A stretch of DNA of 64,000 bases from Pseudomonadota bacterium (lineage in GTDB: Bacteria; Desulfobacterota; Desulfovibrionia; Desulfovibrionales; Desulfovibrionaceae). The stretch covers positions 12,684-76,683 of the forward strand of contig JAEYOJ010000095.1 in assembly GCA_023411815.1 (NCBI GenBank), read 5' to 3'. The stretch's first letter is position 1; every line of letters starts with the position of its first letter. A program made the translations under genes and the position numbers. Shown here one piece after another: positions 43,276 to 51,897 of the stretch. Below the pieces are notes generated by a model that ran no database searches, was not told the DNA's origin, and saw nothing but the letters and a program-made list of their open reading frames with translations.

Positions 43276-43481
43276 TATGTGGTGGCGCGACAAGAGTGAC
43301 CAGGAATTGCCCGAGACGGCCGGTTCCTCCGGCCGTCTCGAAAGCAGGGTTCAGGGAGCCTCGCTCCCTGGTGGGAGGGGCCTTGGTAGGGCGAAGCCCT
43401 GCCCGGTTTCAGGATGCGCAACGCGGTGACGAAAAGTGCGCGCATGCGGCAGCTCGCTCCAGGCTCGCATCGCTGGCCGTC

Positions 43482-43518
43482 GAAAAACAAAAAAGACCGC
43501 TCCTCGCGGAGCGGTCTT
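43482..43518 (-). terminator. Terminator of the cytochrome c3 gene
   Basis: Arms AAGACCGCTCC/GGAGCGGTCTT are followed on the minus strand by TTTTTTGTTTTTCG, 28 bp past the stop. Confidence 0.85.
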
Positions 43519-43546
43519 GAATCCGAATGTATGGCGCGCCGGGAAA

Positions 43547-44032
43547 TTACTGGGCGCGGCGCTCCCGGGGGTGGCAAGCGTTGTTGCCGCAGGGAGAGGT
43601 AGGCAGGTTGGCCGTGCCTTCCAGGGTCATCTTCAGGTGGCAGCCGCGGCAGCTCGTCTCGCTGGCCTTGGTGTGGTAGGCGCGGAAGTAGGAATTGACC
43701 TCGCCGCGGTTGACCAGGTCGTCATGGCAGCCTTCGGTGGAACAGCTTTCGACTTCGCCGGAGCCGTCCCAAGTGTGGTGACAGGTCGTGCAGGCCACGG
43801 ACTGGTGGTCGTAGTGGCTGAACTTGACCTCGGCGAACAGGGCCGTGGGCCGTCCCTCGGGGCGGTTGAACTTGAACGAGACGGGGAATTGCAGCACGGT
43901 TTCGGCCTCGATGCTCGCGGCCTTGGCCTCGGAGGCCATGGCCTCGGGCGTCCTGGAGATCTGCGATACGAACAGGGCCACCAGCAGGACGAACACCACG
44001 CCTGCGCCGACGAAATACATCGCTGATTTCAT
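43547..44032 (-). CDS. Membrane-anchored class III tetraheme cytochrome c (c3-like)
   Basis: The 161-residue protein has an N-terminal anchor or uncleaved signal (about 5-25, [20 protein letters not shown]) and four heme sites: CTTCH, CSTEGCH (CxxxxCH), CRGCH and CGNNACH (CxxxxCH). Distal His ligands are in [14 protein letters not shown] and FRAYHTK. Order and spacing are those of cytochrome c3 of Desulfovibrio-type bacteria, which carries electrons between periplasmic hydrogenases and membrane complexes. Fixed anchoring distinguishes it from soluble c3. ATG 44032 follows AGAGGGG. It is transcribed alone with its own terminator. Confidence 0.93.
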   Translation of the reverse strand: MKSAMYFVGAGVVFVLLVALFVSQISRTPEAMASEAKAASIEAETVLQFPVSFKFNRPEGRPTALFAEVKFSHYDHQSVACTTCHHTWDGSGEVESCSTEGCHDDLVNRGEVNSYFRAYHTKASETSCRGCHLKMTLEGTANLPTSPCGNNACHPRERRAQ

Positions 44033-44548
44033 TCCGTTCCCCTCTTTTGTGCGTGCGACGTGACGATTTTCACAAAGGCGGTCTCTATCAAGGAGTGGCA
44101 AGTATGTCAATCGGCCGTGATTGCTCGTGTATTGATGCCGAGGCATATTGTGCTCCAGTGTCGGATTGGGAGAATTTTCGGCTCAAAGTCGTTGTTGTGC
44201 GGGCTGACTGCAGAGCCATTGTTGAATGTAAGTTGCTACGATTGTTTCACGCATGCTGAACAACTTTAACCGGGATGCTTCAAGGAAACGACTTCCGCAA
44301 TCAAGGTGTGTAGCGCCCAGCAAATCAAGTCTGGTTGGAGTTTCGATTCCGGCTGGCGATTACGACATTTGCTCGCCTGGTCCTGAAATTTTCCGTCCCT
44401 GTCTCCATGTGTGTTGTTGAAGGCTGAAATAAAAGCCCTATTGCGTGCGGCACGGTGCTTGCTCAGGTCGGTCGTGCCGGCGCGACAGCGCAGGCGCGCG
44501 GCCGTCTCGGGGGGGATGGCCGCTGACCAAAAGACACACGGGAGAATC
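44033..44548. other. Intergenic region, cytochrome/protease
   Basis: Divergent promoters for the cytochrome (minus) and protease (plus) must lie here. Two overlapping plus-strand frames of about 70 codons near 44047-44269 lack ribosome binding sites and recognised features. Composition is less GC-rich than average. Confidence 0.35.
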
Positions 44549-46165
44549 ATGCGTAAAGCCATCCTACTCATCATCATCCTGGCCGGCCTGGCGGTCCTTG
44601 CCGCCTGTGCGGCGGGCGCGCGCAAATCCGAGCCCCGGGCCGAATTGGGCGAATACAAGTTTGTGATACTGCCCGAGGCGGGCGACCTCGGCAATGATCT
44701 CGGCTCCACCTTCAACGGCCTAGGTTTCGACGTGCGGCAGTCCTGTCCGACCGAGGACAAGGCTCAGACCCTGGTGCTCAGCCTGCAGCATCTCACCGCC
44801 TCGGGCAAGACCAGGGCCAAGGTGCGCCTGTACGAACTGGCTTCGGGCCGCGAGGTGTATGTCGGCCAGGCTTCCGCCGAAGGGGAGGCGTATCCCGAGA
44901 GCGTGATCAAGGCCACGCGTTCCGCGCTTCTGGGCTTCTACGAACAGTACAAGGCTCCGTCGCCGGATCTGGCCCTGCTGGTGGCCGATAAGCCGGTCGT
45001 GGTCGGCAAGCCCGTGCCTGTCGAGGATTCCGGTCCGGCCGTGAGTGTGTCCAGCGACGCGAGCAAGGACGCCCAGGGCCTTGAGCGCATGACCCGCGAC
45101 GAGCAGGAACTCAAGAAGTATTTCGACGGCCGCGGCAAGGATCTGGCCGAGGTCGAGGGCATCTGGAGCAACCAGAAGCTCGGCTACAGCATGGCCATCT
45201 TTCAGGACAAGCAGGAAGGCAAGCGCGAGTACGCCGGCATGTACCTCAAGGGCGGCGACAAGAATTACAAGCCCGGCGACGTGGTGCTGGACATCTCGGC
45301 CAAGGCCGACCAGGCCTATCCGGCCATGTTCCGCGGCCCCAAGGGCAGCGAGTTCGAGGGCAGCTTCAGCCTGAAGTCCGGCGAGCTGGTCGGCATGTTC
45401 AAGGATTCGGCGGGCAAGGAATTGAAGATGTCCTTCGTGCGCGAGTACCCGGCTTCGGCCCAGGCGTCCAAGCCCAAGCCGGTCACCGGCTCCACCGTGG
45501 GCAGCGGCTTCCTGCTCAGCGGGATGGGCTATATCGCCACCAACCACCACGTGGTCCGCAACGCCATCGATGTCAACGTGACCTTCCCCAACATGAGCAA
45601 GCGTTTCGAGGCCGACATTGTCATGAAGGACGAGCGCAACGACCTGGCCATCCTCAAGCTGCGCGACGCCGATGAGTTCCTGGCCAAGCTGGGGCCTCTG
45701 CCCTACCACCTGGCGCGTCCCGACGAGGTCAACCTCGGCCAGGACATCGTGACCATGGGCTTCCCGTTGGGCTCCGAGCTGGGCGAGAGCCACAAGATCA
45801 CCACCGGCGTGGTCAGCTCGCTCAACGGCGTGCGCGGCGAGCCGGGCCGTATGCAGATCAGCAACTCCATCCAGCCCGGCAACAGCGGCGGCCCGGTGTT
45901 CAACCATAAGGGCCAAGTGGTCGGCGTGGTCGTGGGCGCCCTGGATGACGAGTACTACCTGCAGAAGAAGGGCTTCGTGCCCCAGAACGTGAATTTCGCG
46001 GTCAAGATCGGCTACCTGCACAGCATGGTGGACCTCATTCCCGGCGCCGGGCAGTGCAAGATCCGTCCGGCCAAGGTCCAGGTCCCCGGCGGTCTGGAGC
46101 AGCTGGTCCGGGATTACTCGCCCTACGTGGTCATGATCCGATCCAAGACCTTGCCCAAAAGCTAG
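44549..46165 (+). CDS. Trypsin-like (Deg/HtrA-type) serine protease lipoprotein
   Basis: The 538-residue protein begins MRKAILLIIILAGLAVLAAC, with the lipobox Cys at about residue 20, indicating a lipid anchor. An N-terminal 200-residue domain resembling small lipoproteins (TLVLSLQHLTASGKTRAKV) and a beta-rich segment (about 190-310) precede the protease domain (about 320-510). The triad is His in IATNHHVVRN, Asp in ERNDLAILKL and Ser in QPGNSGGPVFNH. No PDZ domain is seen. ATG 44549 is chosen for GGAG at 44541-44544 and the signal peptide. A terminator separates it from the EF-hand array downstream. Confidence 0.9.
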   Translation: MRKAILLIIILAGLAVLAACAAGARKSEPRAELGEYKFVILPEAGDLGNDLGSTFNGLGFDVRQSCPTEDKAQTLVLSLQHLTASGKTRAKVRLYELASGREVYVGQASAEGEAYPESVIKATRSALLGFYEQYKAPSPDLALLVADKPVVVGKPVPVEDSGPAVSVSSDASKDAQGLERMTRDEQELKKYFDGRGKDLAEVEGIWSNQKLGYSMAIFQDKQEGKREYAGMYLKGGDKNYKPGDVVLDISAKADQAYPAMFRGPKGSEFEGSFSLKSGELVGMFKDSAGKELKMSFVREYPASAQASKPKPVTGSTVGSGFLLSGMGYIATNHHVVRNAIDVNVTFPNMSKRFEADIVMKDERNDLAILKLRDADEFLAKLGPLPYHLARPDEVNLGQDIVTMGFPLGSELGESHKITTGVVSSLNGVRGEPGRMQISNSIQPGNSGGPVFNHKGQVVGVVVGALDDEYYLQKKGFVPQNVNFAVKIGYLHSMVDLIPGAGQCKIRPAKVQVPGGLEQLVRDYSPYVVMIRSKTLPKS

Positions 46166-46203
46166 CCTCGCATCACTTCTCACCTCCCGCCCAGGCGGAA
46201 GGA

Positions 46204-46238
46204 GCAGGCCCTCGTCTCCCCGGGGGCCTGCTTTTTTG
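46204..46238 (+). terminator. Terminator after the protease gene
   Basis: Arms GCAGGCCC/GGGCCTGC are followed by TTTTTTG at 46232-46238. Confidence 0.85.
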
Positions 46239-46395
46239 CGCCGGCCGAACCGGAGCACAAGCCGGTCGCAATGGCGTGGCCGCTCGACCCCGGGATACTT
46301 CTCCGTCGTCTCCCGAAGTGTGGGCCATGACGCCGGAATGGTTCGAGAGCCAGTCCTTGCCTTCAAACATTCCGTTAGACGAGTCCGCTCCGAAT

Positions 46396-46427
46396 ACAAG
46401 TGGCAGGCCGGTCTCGCCTTGGTAGTG
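46396..46427 (+). promoter_or_regulatory. Promoter-like motif, EF-hand gene 1
   Basis: ACAAGTGGCA at 46396-46405, aligned with the motifs before EF-hand genes 2-4; the downstream element here (TAGTGC after 17 bp) is the poorest match of the set. Confidence 0.35.
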
Positions 46428-46503
46428 CATATTGGGTGGATGCATGCGCATCCGTTCCTGTCCGCGCCCAGGCGCGGACGGCGGAAGACAGAGGGATGGA
46501 TTC

Positions 46504-46845
46504 ATGGACAGGCTGCCGCTCGCCGCGACATGCGCGGCAATGCTCTTCCTCGTGGGCCTGGGCCAGGCTGCCGATATCGGCGGAGAAAGGATCGCCGATT
46601 GGGGCCTCTTCGAGAGCATCGACGCCGACCGCAACGGCTGGATCTCCCAGCAGGAGGTCCAGTTATACGGCCTGGAGCATCCGGATGCCCAGACGCCCTT
46701 CGCGGATATCGATGTCGACGGGAACGGCGTGGTCAGTTGGCAGGAATGGGCGGATTACGTAACCGACGCATCCGGTGGAGAGGACCATGACGCAGGCTCT
46801 TCCGCGGAGCCGATGCCGCCCGATGCGTCCGCCCCTCGGCCATAG
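46504..46845 (+). CDS. EF-hand protein 1, exported
   Basis: The 113-residue protein has a signal peptide (MDRLPLAATCAAMLFLVGLG, cleaved near AAD) and two EF-hand loops, DADRNGWISQQE and DVDGNGVVSWQE, with Asp at positions 1 and 3 and acidic position 12. A short Pro/Ser/Asp tail follows. ATG 46504 has AGAGGG upstream. It is the first of six tandem EF-hand genes. Periplasmic or surface calcium binding is inferred from the loops. Confidence 0.85.
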   Translation: MDRLPLAATCAAMLFLVGLGQAADIGGERIADWGLFESIDADRNGWISQQEVQLYGLEHPDAQTPFADIDVDGNGVVSWQEWADYVTDASGGEDHDAGSSAEPMPPDASAPRP

Positions 46846-46905
46846 GCCGACGAGCCGTCGGCGTGAGCCGTACATCGAAGTGATTAGATATCTCACGTCC
46901 CGAAA

Positions 46906-46937
46906 ACAAGTGGCAACCCGGCGATGATCATTAGACT
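46906..46937 (+). promoter_or_regulatory. Promoter-like motif, EF-hand gene 2
   Basis: ACAAGTGGCA (46906-46915), 16 bp, TAGACT (46932-46937). The preceding CGAAA is also shared with the other copies. Confidence 0.45.
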
Positions 46938-47029
46938 CGGACCATACTGATCAGGTTTGGAATGGGTTGGGAGCACTCATCTGAACGCATGTTTCCCGGC
47001 TCGAACCTCAACCGAAAAGGATGGAAACG

Positions 47030-47608
47030 ATGAAAAAACTACTTATCGCCTTGACATGCACGGCAGGCCTTCTCGTTGCCGGATCGGCCCAGGCGGGCAT
47101 CTTCGGCGGCGGTGGCGAGCAGGACCAGACCCTTTTCCAGAAGATGGACGAGAACCAGGACGGCCAGATCAGCCAACAGGAATTCAGCGACTACAGCTTC
47201 GAGGATGAGGACAAGACCCAGCTGTTCAACATGCTCGACGAGCAGGGCCAAGGTCGGATCGACCAGCAGCAGTGGCAGGAGATGAAGCGGAGCGGAACGG
47301 GCGGCTCCACGCAGGAGATGGGCGCCACGGGTGATACCGGCACGCAGCAGTACGGTGCGACCGAAGGTGAGACCGGCGGCATGACCACCGGCGGCACTAC
47401 CGGCACCCAGGAATACGGCACCACGGATGAGGTGGCTCCGCCCATGACCGGCGACACGCCCGGCTCCCCGCAGGGCGGCACCCAGGAGTACGGAGCTACC
47501 GAAGGTGGCACCGGCACGCAGGAGTACGGCACGAGCGGCGGCATGAGCGGCGGCTCGGCAGGCGACACTGGCGGCGGCACCACCGGTGGTGCGGGCTCCG
47601 GACAGTAG
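47030..47608 (+). CDS. EF-hand protein 2 with TQ(E/Q)(M/Y)G repeat tail
   Basis: The 192-residue protein starts at ATG 47030 (MKKLLIALTCTAGLLVAGSA signal). EF loop one is DENQDGQISQQE; the second (DEQGQGRIDQQQ) lacks Asp at position 3 and the acidic position 12, and may be inactive. The long C-terminal tail (about 95-192) is Gly/Thr-rich with repeated TQEYGAT-like units. Near identity of residues 1-60 with EF-hand protein 3 shows recent duplication. The tail could be a flexible surface or cell-wall-spanning segment. Confidence 0.88.
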   Translation: MKKLLIALTCTAGLLVAGSAQAGIFGGGGEQDQTLFQKMDENQDGQISQQEFSDYSFEDEDKTQLFNMLDEQGQGRIDQQQWQEMKRSGTGGSTQEMGATGDTGTQQYGATEGETGGMTTGGTTGTQEYGTTDEVAPPMTGDTPGSPQGGTQEYGATEGGTGTQEYGTSGGMSGGSAGDTGGGTTGGAGSGQ

Positions 47609-47784
47609 TCCATTCGGAGTCTCGTCATACTATCCGCCTAAGCATCCGGATTGCAGGCATCTTCGTTACAGGCCCCCTCGGGGGCCTGTCTTTTTGCCCG
47701 CTGCCGGGCTTTGGTCGGATTCGAGCCGACCGGCCATAGTCTGGAGTCCTACAATCAAAGGCTTAGAGGTCCCACGTTCAAAAA

Positions 47785-47816
47785 ACAAGTGGATACCTGA
47801 ATGAAGCTGGTAAATT
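47785..47816 (+). promoter_or_regulatory. Promoter-like motif, EF-hand gene 3
   Basis: ACAAGTGGAT (47785-47794), 16 bp, TAAATT (47811-47816). The upstream flank CCCACGTTCAAAA resembles CTCACGTCCCGAAA before gene 2. Confidence 0.45.
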
Positions 47817-47914
47817 CGGCATACTCTGTATCGGTCAGAATTCCGGTCGGGGTACTGCGTCATGGGGGGTGCGCGGTCGTCGGAATAGGAACCTGCAACC
47901 AAAGGGATGTACCG

Positions 47915-48559
47915 ATGAAAAAGCTTCTTTTTGTGACGTGCACGGCAGGCCTCCTCTTCGCCGGCGTGGCCCAGGCGGGCATTTTCGGCGGCGGTGGCGA
48001 GCAGGACCAGAGCCTCTTCCAGAGGATGGACGAGAACCAGGACGGTCAGGTCACGCAGGAGGAGTTCGAAGGCTATTCATTTGACGACGAGGAGAAATCC
48101 AAGCTCTTCTCGGCCATTGACCAGAACCAGGACGGCCAGATCACCCAGGAAGAGCTGACCGCCTATGAAGCCAGCAGCGGCAGCCTGGAAGGCGGCGCTG
48201 CCGGCACGCAGGAAATGGGCGCTACCGAGGACACCCAGGAGATGGGTGCTACCGATAGCGGCGCTGCGGACACGCAGGAGATGGGTGCTACCGATACCGG
48301 AGCCACGGACACGCAGGAAATGGGCGCTACCGATACCGGTACGCAGGAAATGGGCGCCACGACCGGCGGAGCGCAGGCTGACTTCTCGGCGGTGGACAGG
48401 GATGCCGACGGCCAGGTCACCCAGAGCGAATTCGAAGAGTACAGGGCCCAGGATCCTTCCATCACTCAGGATTTTTCGACCCTGGATTCCGACCAGGACG
48501 GCCAGATCACCCAGCAGGAATGGCAGGAGAATATGCAGGGCGGGAGCGCTGCCCAGTAG
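47915..48559 (+). CDS. EF-hand protein 3 with four loops and TQEMGAT repeats
   Basis: The 214-residue protein starts at ATG 47915, after AAAGGGATG. The signal peptide is MKKLLFVTCTAGLLFAGVAQ. Two N-terminal EF loops (DENQDGQVTQEE, DQNQDGQITQEE) are followed by five TQEMGAT repeats (about 95-150). A second EF pair follows (DRDADGQVTQSE, DSDQDGQITQQE). All four loops keep the acidic pattern. It looks like the protein 2 architecture with an additional EF pair added at the end. Periplasmic calcium binding is likely. Confidence 0.9.
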   Translation: MKKLLFVTCTAGLLFAGVAQAGIFGGGGEQDQSLFQRMDENQDGQVTQEEFEGYSFDDEEKSKLFSAIDQNQDGQITQEELTAYEASSGSLEGGAAGTQEMGATEDTQEMGATDSGAADTQEMGATDTGATDTQEMGATDTGTQEMGATTGGAQADFSAVDRDADGQVTQSEFEEYRAQDPSITQDFSTLDSDQDGQITQQEWQENMQGGSAAQ

Positions 48560-48723
48560 CCTCCGCGCAGGCCTGGGAAGCCCGCATGGACGACGAGTCA
48601 GGGTTGATTGACACCGCGCACTCTCGACGGGGGCAGGGCAAGGGCTTCGGGGAGACCCGGAGCCCTTGGTCGTTGAAGCCTCAAGGCTTTCGGGCCTGTG
48701 GCTGAGAGAAGAGTGAGGGGAAA

Positions 48724-48755
48724 ATCAGTGGCAGGGATGTTAAAGCTGCTAGATT
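48724..48755 (+). promoter_or_regulatory. Promoter-like motif, EF-hand gene 4
   Basis: ATCAGTGGCA (48724-48733), 16 bp, TAGATT (48750-48755), the same spacing as genes 2 and 3. Confidence 0.45.
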
Positions 48756-48821
48756 TGAGGAAGATGGAAAGCACTCGTCATGCGTGACCCCCGCGAACGC
48801 AATGGCGAAAGGGAGTGAGCC

Positions 48822-49244
48822 ATGAAGAACATCATCGCTTTTGCAATCTTGGCCGTGATCCTCAGCGCCGGGATCGGCCATGCGGATGTTTCCCCAGGCA
48901 TGCAGAGAGAGGCAAGCCTGTTCGAGCAGATGGACCAGAATAGCGACGGTATCGTCAGCCAGAGCGAGTTCGAGCAGTACAGTCTGGAGGAGCAGGACAA
49001 GACACAGCTTTTCGCCATCATCGACCAGAACGGCAACGGCGTCATCAGCGAGAGCGAATGGCGTAGCTACCAGGAGCGCGGCGCCGTGCAGCCCAGGGCC
49101 ATGGAGGAGCCAGCCATGGAGGAGCCCATGAGCCCCGGCATGGAAAACGGCGTTGAGGACGAGGGAATCAGCGAACGCGCCTACGGTCCTGGCGTGGAGA
49201 ACAAGCAGCGCAGGATCCTGGAAGAAAAGATGGCCAGGGAGTAG
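48822..49244 (+). CDS. EF-hand protein 4
   Basis: The 140-residue protein has signal peptide MKNIIAFAILAVILSAGIGH and two EF loops (DQNSDGIVSQSE, DQNGNGVISESE). It has a Met/Glu/Pro linker and the tail module ERAYGPGVENKQRRILEEKM, also present in EF-hand protein 6. AAGGGAG precedes ATG 48822. The next gene follows 67 bp later and is probably cotranscribed. Confidence 0.9.
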   Translation: MKNIIAFAILAVILSAGIGHADVSPGMQREASLFEQMDQNSDGIVSQSEFEQYSLEEQDKTQLFAIIDQNGNGVISESEWRSYQERGAVQPRAMEEPAMEEPMSPGMENGVEDEGISERAYGPGVENKQRRILEEKMARE

Positions 49245-49311
49245 CGGTGAGCCAGATGCCGAAAGACGTTTGCGGTTCTATGATTCACTCGAGCCAATGG
49301 AGGTCAGTGCA

Positions 49312-49743
49312 ATGAGGAAATTCTCATTCATCATGGCATCGGTCGCGATGTCGGTTGTCTTCGCCGGCCTTGCCTTTGCCGACGTGCCCCCCGGTGCGCG
49401 GCAGCAGGGGTACAGCCTGTTCGAGCAGATGGACCAGAACGGCGACGGCATCGTGAGCGAGAGCGAGTTCCAGGCCTACAGCCTGAGAGAGCAGGACAAG
49501 ACTCAGCTCTTCGCCGTCATCGACCAGAACGGCGACGGCGTCATCAGCGAGAGCGAGTGGCGCGCCTACCAGGAAAGCGGCGCCGTGCAGCCCATGGAAG
49601 AGCCCATGGCCGTCGAGGAGCCCGTGCAGGTGGAAAGGCGGCGGCGTAACGTCGGCGACGTGTGGGATGAGCAGGTCTACGACGTGAACGACCCGCGCAA
49701 GATCCAGCCCAAGAGCAGAGGTACGCGAGTGCAGCCCGAATAG
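49312..49743 (+). CDS. EF-hand protein 5
   Basis: The 143-residue protein uses ATG 49312, with GGAGGT at 49299-49304; an earlier ATG (49297) overlaps that site. Signal peptide MRKFSFIMASVAMSVVFAGL; EF loops DQNGDGIVSESE and DQNGDGVISESE match protein 4 closely. The tail ends with DVWDEQVYDVNDPRKIQP, a module shared with protein 6 and absent from protein 4. Confidence 0.9.
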   Translation: MRKFSFIMASVAMSVVFAGLAFADVPPGARQQGYSLFEQMDQNGDGIVSESEFQAYSLREQDKTQLFAVIDQNGDGVISESEWRAYQESGAVQPMEEPMAVEEPVQVERRRRNVGDVWDEQVYDVNDPRKIQPKSRGTRVQPE

Positions 49744-49860
49744 GGTAGCGTTCGTTTAAGATCGAGGACCGGTCCGCCTCAGGGCGGGCAGGCTAATAAG
49801 GATGCGTCCGGCCCGATGGGGAGGGCAGGGCGTTGCGAACACCAACTCAGGGAGGTCCGA

Positions 49861-50361
49861 ATGAAGGGAACCGTCATTGCGACAGCGGCTGTGGCTGCAC
49901 TGCTCCTTGCGGGCAGCGCTTATGCGGATGTTCCGGCCGGAATGCAGCAGGAGGGCGTCACCCTGTTCGAGCAGATGGACGAGGACGGCGACGGCGTCGT
50001 GACGCAGAGCGAGTTCGAGGAGTACAGCCTGGAGGAAGGCGACAAGGCGCAGCTTTTCGGCGTCATTGACCAGAACAACGACGGCATCATCAGCGAGAGC
50101 GAGTGGCGCGCCTACCAGGCAGGTGAAACCGGAGCCGCGGTCGAGCAGCCCATGGCCACCGAGGAACCCATGGCCACCGAAAGCGGGCAGACCCCTCAAG
50201 AGGAACGGGCCTACGGTGAAGGCGTGGTCAACAAGCAGCGTCAGATCATGCGTGAGGAAGAGCGCGGCGCTGCCCAGGGTGATGTGTGGGATACGCAGAC
50301 TTATGACGTGAACGACCCGCGCAAGATCGAGCCCGAGAGAAGGGGAACCACCACCGAGTAG
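49861..50361 (+). CDS. EF-hand protein 6
   Basis: The 166-residue protein uses ATG 49861 after GGGAGG. Signal peptide MKGTVIATAAVAALLLAGSA; EF loops DEDGDGVVTQSE and DQNNDGIISESE. Its tail contains both modules found separately in proteins 4 and 5: ERAYGEGVVNKQRQIMREEE followed by DVWDTQTYDVNDPRKIEP. It closes the array, with a strong terminator 36 bp downstream. Confidence 0.9.
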   Translation: MKGTVIATAAVAALLLAGSAYADVPAGMQQEGVTLFEQMDEDGDGVVTQSEFEEYSLEEGDKAQLFGVIDQNNDGIISESEWRAYQAGETGAAVEQPMATEEPMATESGQTPQEERAYGEGVVNKQRQIMREEERGAAQGDVWDTQTYDVNDPRKIEPERRGTTTE

Positions 50362-50396
50362 AGCAAGACCGACCAGATCGCTTAGCCATCACAAGG

Positions 50397-50421
50397 AAAG
50401 GGCCCCGCACGGGGCCTTTTT
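50397..50421 (+). terminator. Terminator closing the EF-hand array
   Basis: GGCCCC-GCAC-GGGGCC stem followed by TTTTTCTTG. It also lies near the end of the convergent YkgJ-type gene. Confidence 0.8.
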
Positions 50422-50447
50422 CTTGTTCCCCGCACCCACGCGGAGCG

Positions 50448-51038
50448 TCAGGTCAGGTCGGGCGGTCCGGCCACGATCATCTCGGCAAGGGTCAGATCAA
50501 CCTTGGGCAGCTTGCCGAGCTTCTTGCCCAGCAAAGCGGCCTCAAGGCCCAGCAGCTCACGATAGATCGGCGTGCGGTCCATGACCGGGATCTGCGCCAG
50601 CCCCGCGGACAGTTCCTGGGAGCGCCAGCAGCCGGCGAAGCGGATCTCCCGGCCGTCTGGCCTGCGCAGGAAGTTGGGAACCCCGTGCAGGCGGCAGATC
50701 ATGAGCCGGTGGGCGTACAGTCCGCATAGGCCGCCGTCGTTGAGCGGGCACATGACCGCGGGCGTGCGGCCCAAGGCCAGGGAGGCGCGGCAGGCCTCCA
50801 CATGTTCATGCGCGCGTCGGACATATTCGGCGCGGCGTTCCTCGGGCAGTTCCTTGAGGCCCTGCCACAGGTAGAGCCATTCCACATAGGTGTGATGCTG
50901 GAAATGGCTCAAGCAGCAGTTCTTGTCGCAACCTTGGCAGGAGAGGCCCAGGGTTTGCGCGGCGGCCGCATACTCGGCCTGCATGCGGTCGTACAGGATG
51001 GCCAGCTTGCGGAAGACGGCCTGGCGTGTGCTTTTCAT
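50448..51038 (-). CDS. YkgJ-type cysteine cluster protein
   Basis: The 196-residue protein has conserved Cys in CQGCDKNCCLSHF (about 34-46), VMCPLNDGGLCGLYAHRLMI (with CPL..G.C.xY) and CRLHGVP plus a later Cys in FAGCWRS, the YkgJ/Fe-S cluster pattern. Members probably bind zinc or an iron-sulfur cluster; some act in flagellin Lys methylation. The specific function here is unknown. The shikimate-kinase-like gene starts upstream on the same strand and ends 21 bp before this gene's start, so they are probably cotranscribed. Confidence 0.87.
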   Translation of the reverse strand: MKSTRQAVFRKLAILYDRMQAEYAAAAQTLGLSCQGCDKNCCLSHFQHHTYVEWLYLWQGLKELPEERRAEYVRRAHEHVEACRASLALGRTPAVMCPLNDGGLCGLYAHRLMICRLHGVPNFLRRPDGREIRFAGCWRSQELSAGLAQIPVMDRTPIYRELLGLEAALLGKKLGKLPKVDLTLAEMIVAGPPDLT

Positions 51039-51059
51039 GCGGTCCTAGGGGGTAAGGCG

Positions 51060-51593
51060 TTAGGCATAGCGCGAGGTCAGCCAGGCCATGACGGCCTGGG
51101 CGCTTTCCTGCGGGGATTGCAGATCCGTGTCCACCACGAAATCCGCGGCCTGCGCGTACAGGGGCTGGCGCTCGGCGTAAATGTCCGCGAGGTCCAGCCC
51201 GGCGCGGCGTACGAAGCCGCGATTGTCGGCCTTGCCCACGCGCGCCAGGAAGGTCGGCAAGGCGATGCGCAGCCAGATCACGGGGCCCAGCAGACGCAGC
51301 CGGGCCATGGCCCGCGGCGAATAGACCACGCTGCCTCCCGTGGACAGGATCATGCGGCTGGCGGCCACCGAGGCCACCGTGCGCTCTTCGAAGACCAGGA
51401 AATCCTCGCAGCCCGCCGCGTCGTAGATCTCCTGTAACGAGCCGCCCATGTAGGCTTCCATGAGCTGGTCCGTGTCCATGTACGGCCAGCCCAGGGCGCG
51501 CGCCAGCAGCGGGGCCAGGGTGGACTTGCCCGCTCCGGCCATGCCGATCAGGCTCACGCAGATGGTTTGCGGTATGAGGGCGGCTGTACTCAT
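51060..51593 (-). CDS. Shikimate kinase-like protein
   Basis: This 177-residue P-loop kinase has Walker A GMAGAGKSTLAPLLARALGW (about 17-36), then YMDTDQLMEAYMGGSLQEIY with the Asp used for shikimate binding, LSTGGSVVYSP (the GGG-like motif) and a lid with RAGLDLADIYAERQPLYAQA. The usual second Arg (GRPLL) is not obvious in the lid, and GFVRRAG replaces it, so the substrate may differ from shikimate. Start ATG 51593; no strong ribosome binding site. It is cotranscribed with the cysteine-cluster gene. Confidence 0.82.
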   Translation of the reverse strand: MSTAALIPQTICVSLIGMAGAGKSTLAPLLARALGWPYMDTDQLMEAYMGGSLQEIYDAAGCEDFLVFEERTVASVAASRMILSTGGSVVYSPRAMARLRLLGPVIWLRIALPTFLARVGKADNRGFVRRAGLDLADIYAERQPLYAQAADFVVDTDLQSPQESAQAVMAWLTSRYA

Positions 51594-51897
51594 GCGCTGG
51601 GCTCGCTTTCCTGCGTCGGATATTGGGGCGGCCGCGCAGTCCGGAGTTTATAAACCCGACGCGCGGCGGCGTAAAGTCGCCTGGCGCATGGAATTCGGGT
51701 GAACATCACATGGAGGGACGGGGAAAGTCGGCTTTGACTTCCGTGGTGCGTTGCGCCGAGGCGGCGCGGCCGGGTCGGAGGGTGTAGACCTCCCGCCGGG
51801 AGGCGCCCGACGGGAGGTTTTGAAGTACCGGAAATGACTCGTTCAGTGCAGGCAGGGCATCATGCGTTGCGGCGCGGGATCGGTCGCGCCCCGGCCG
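51594..51897. other. Intergenic region
   Basis: No gene. Contains a CCTCCCGCCGGGAGG palindrome near 51790-51805 and a second CCCGACGGGAGG element, possibly a terminator for the sulfotransferase-like gene. Confidence 0.35.

Noticed and set aside
44720..46399. 559-codon minus-strand frame over the serine protease
   Set aside because: Shadow of the protease, whose catalytic triad is on the plus strand.
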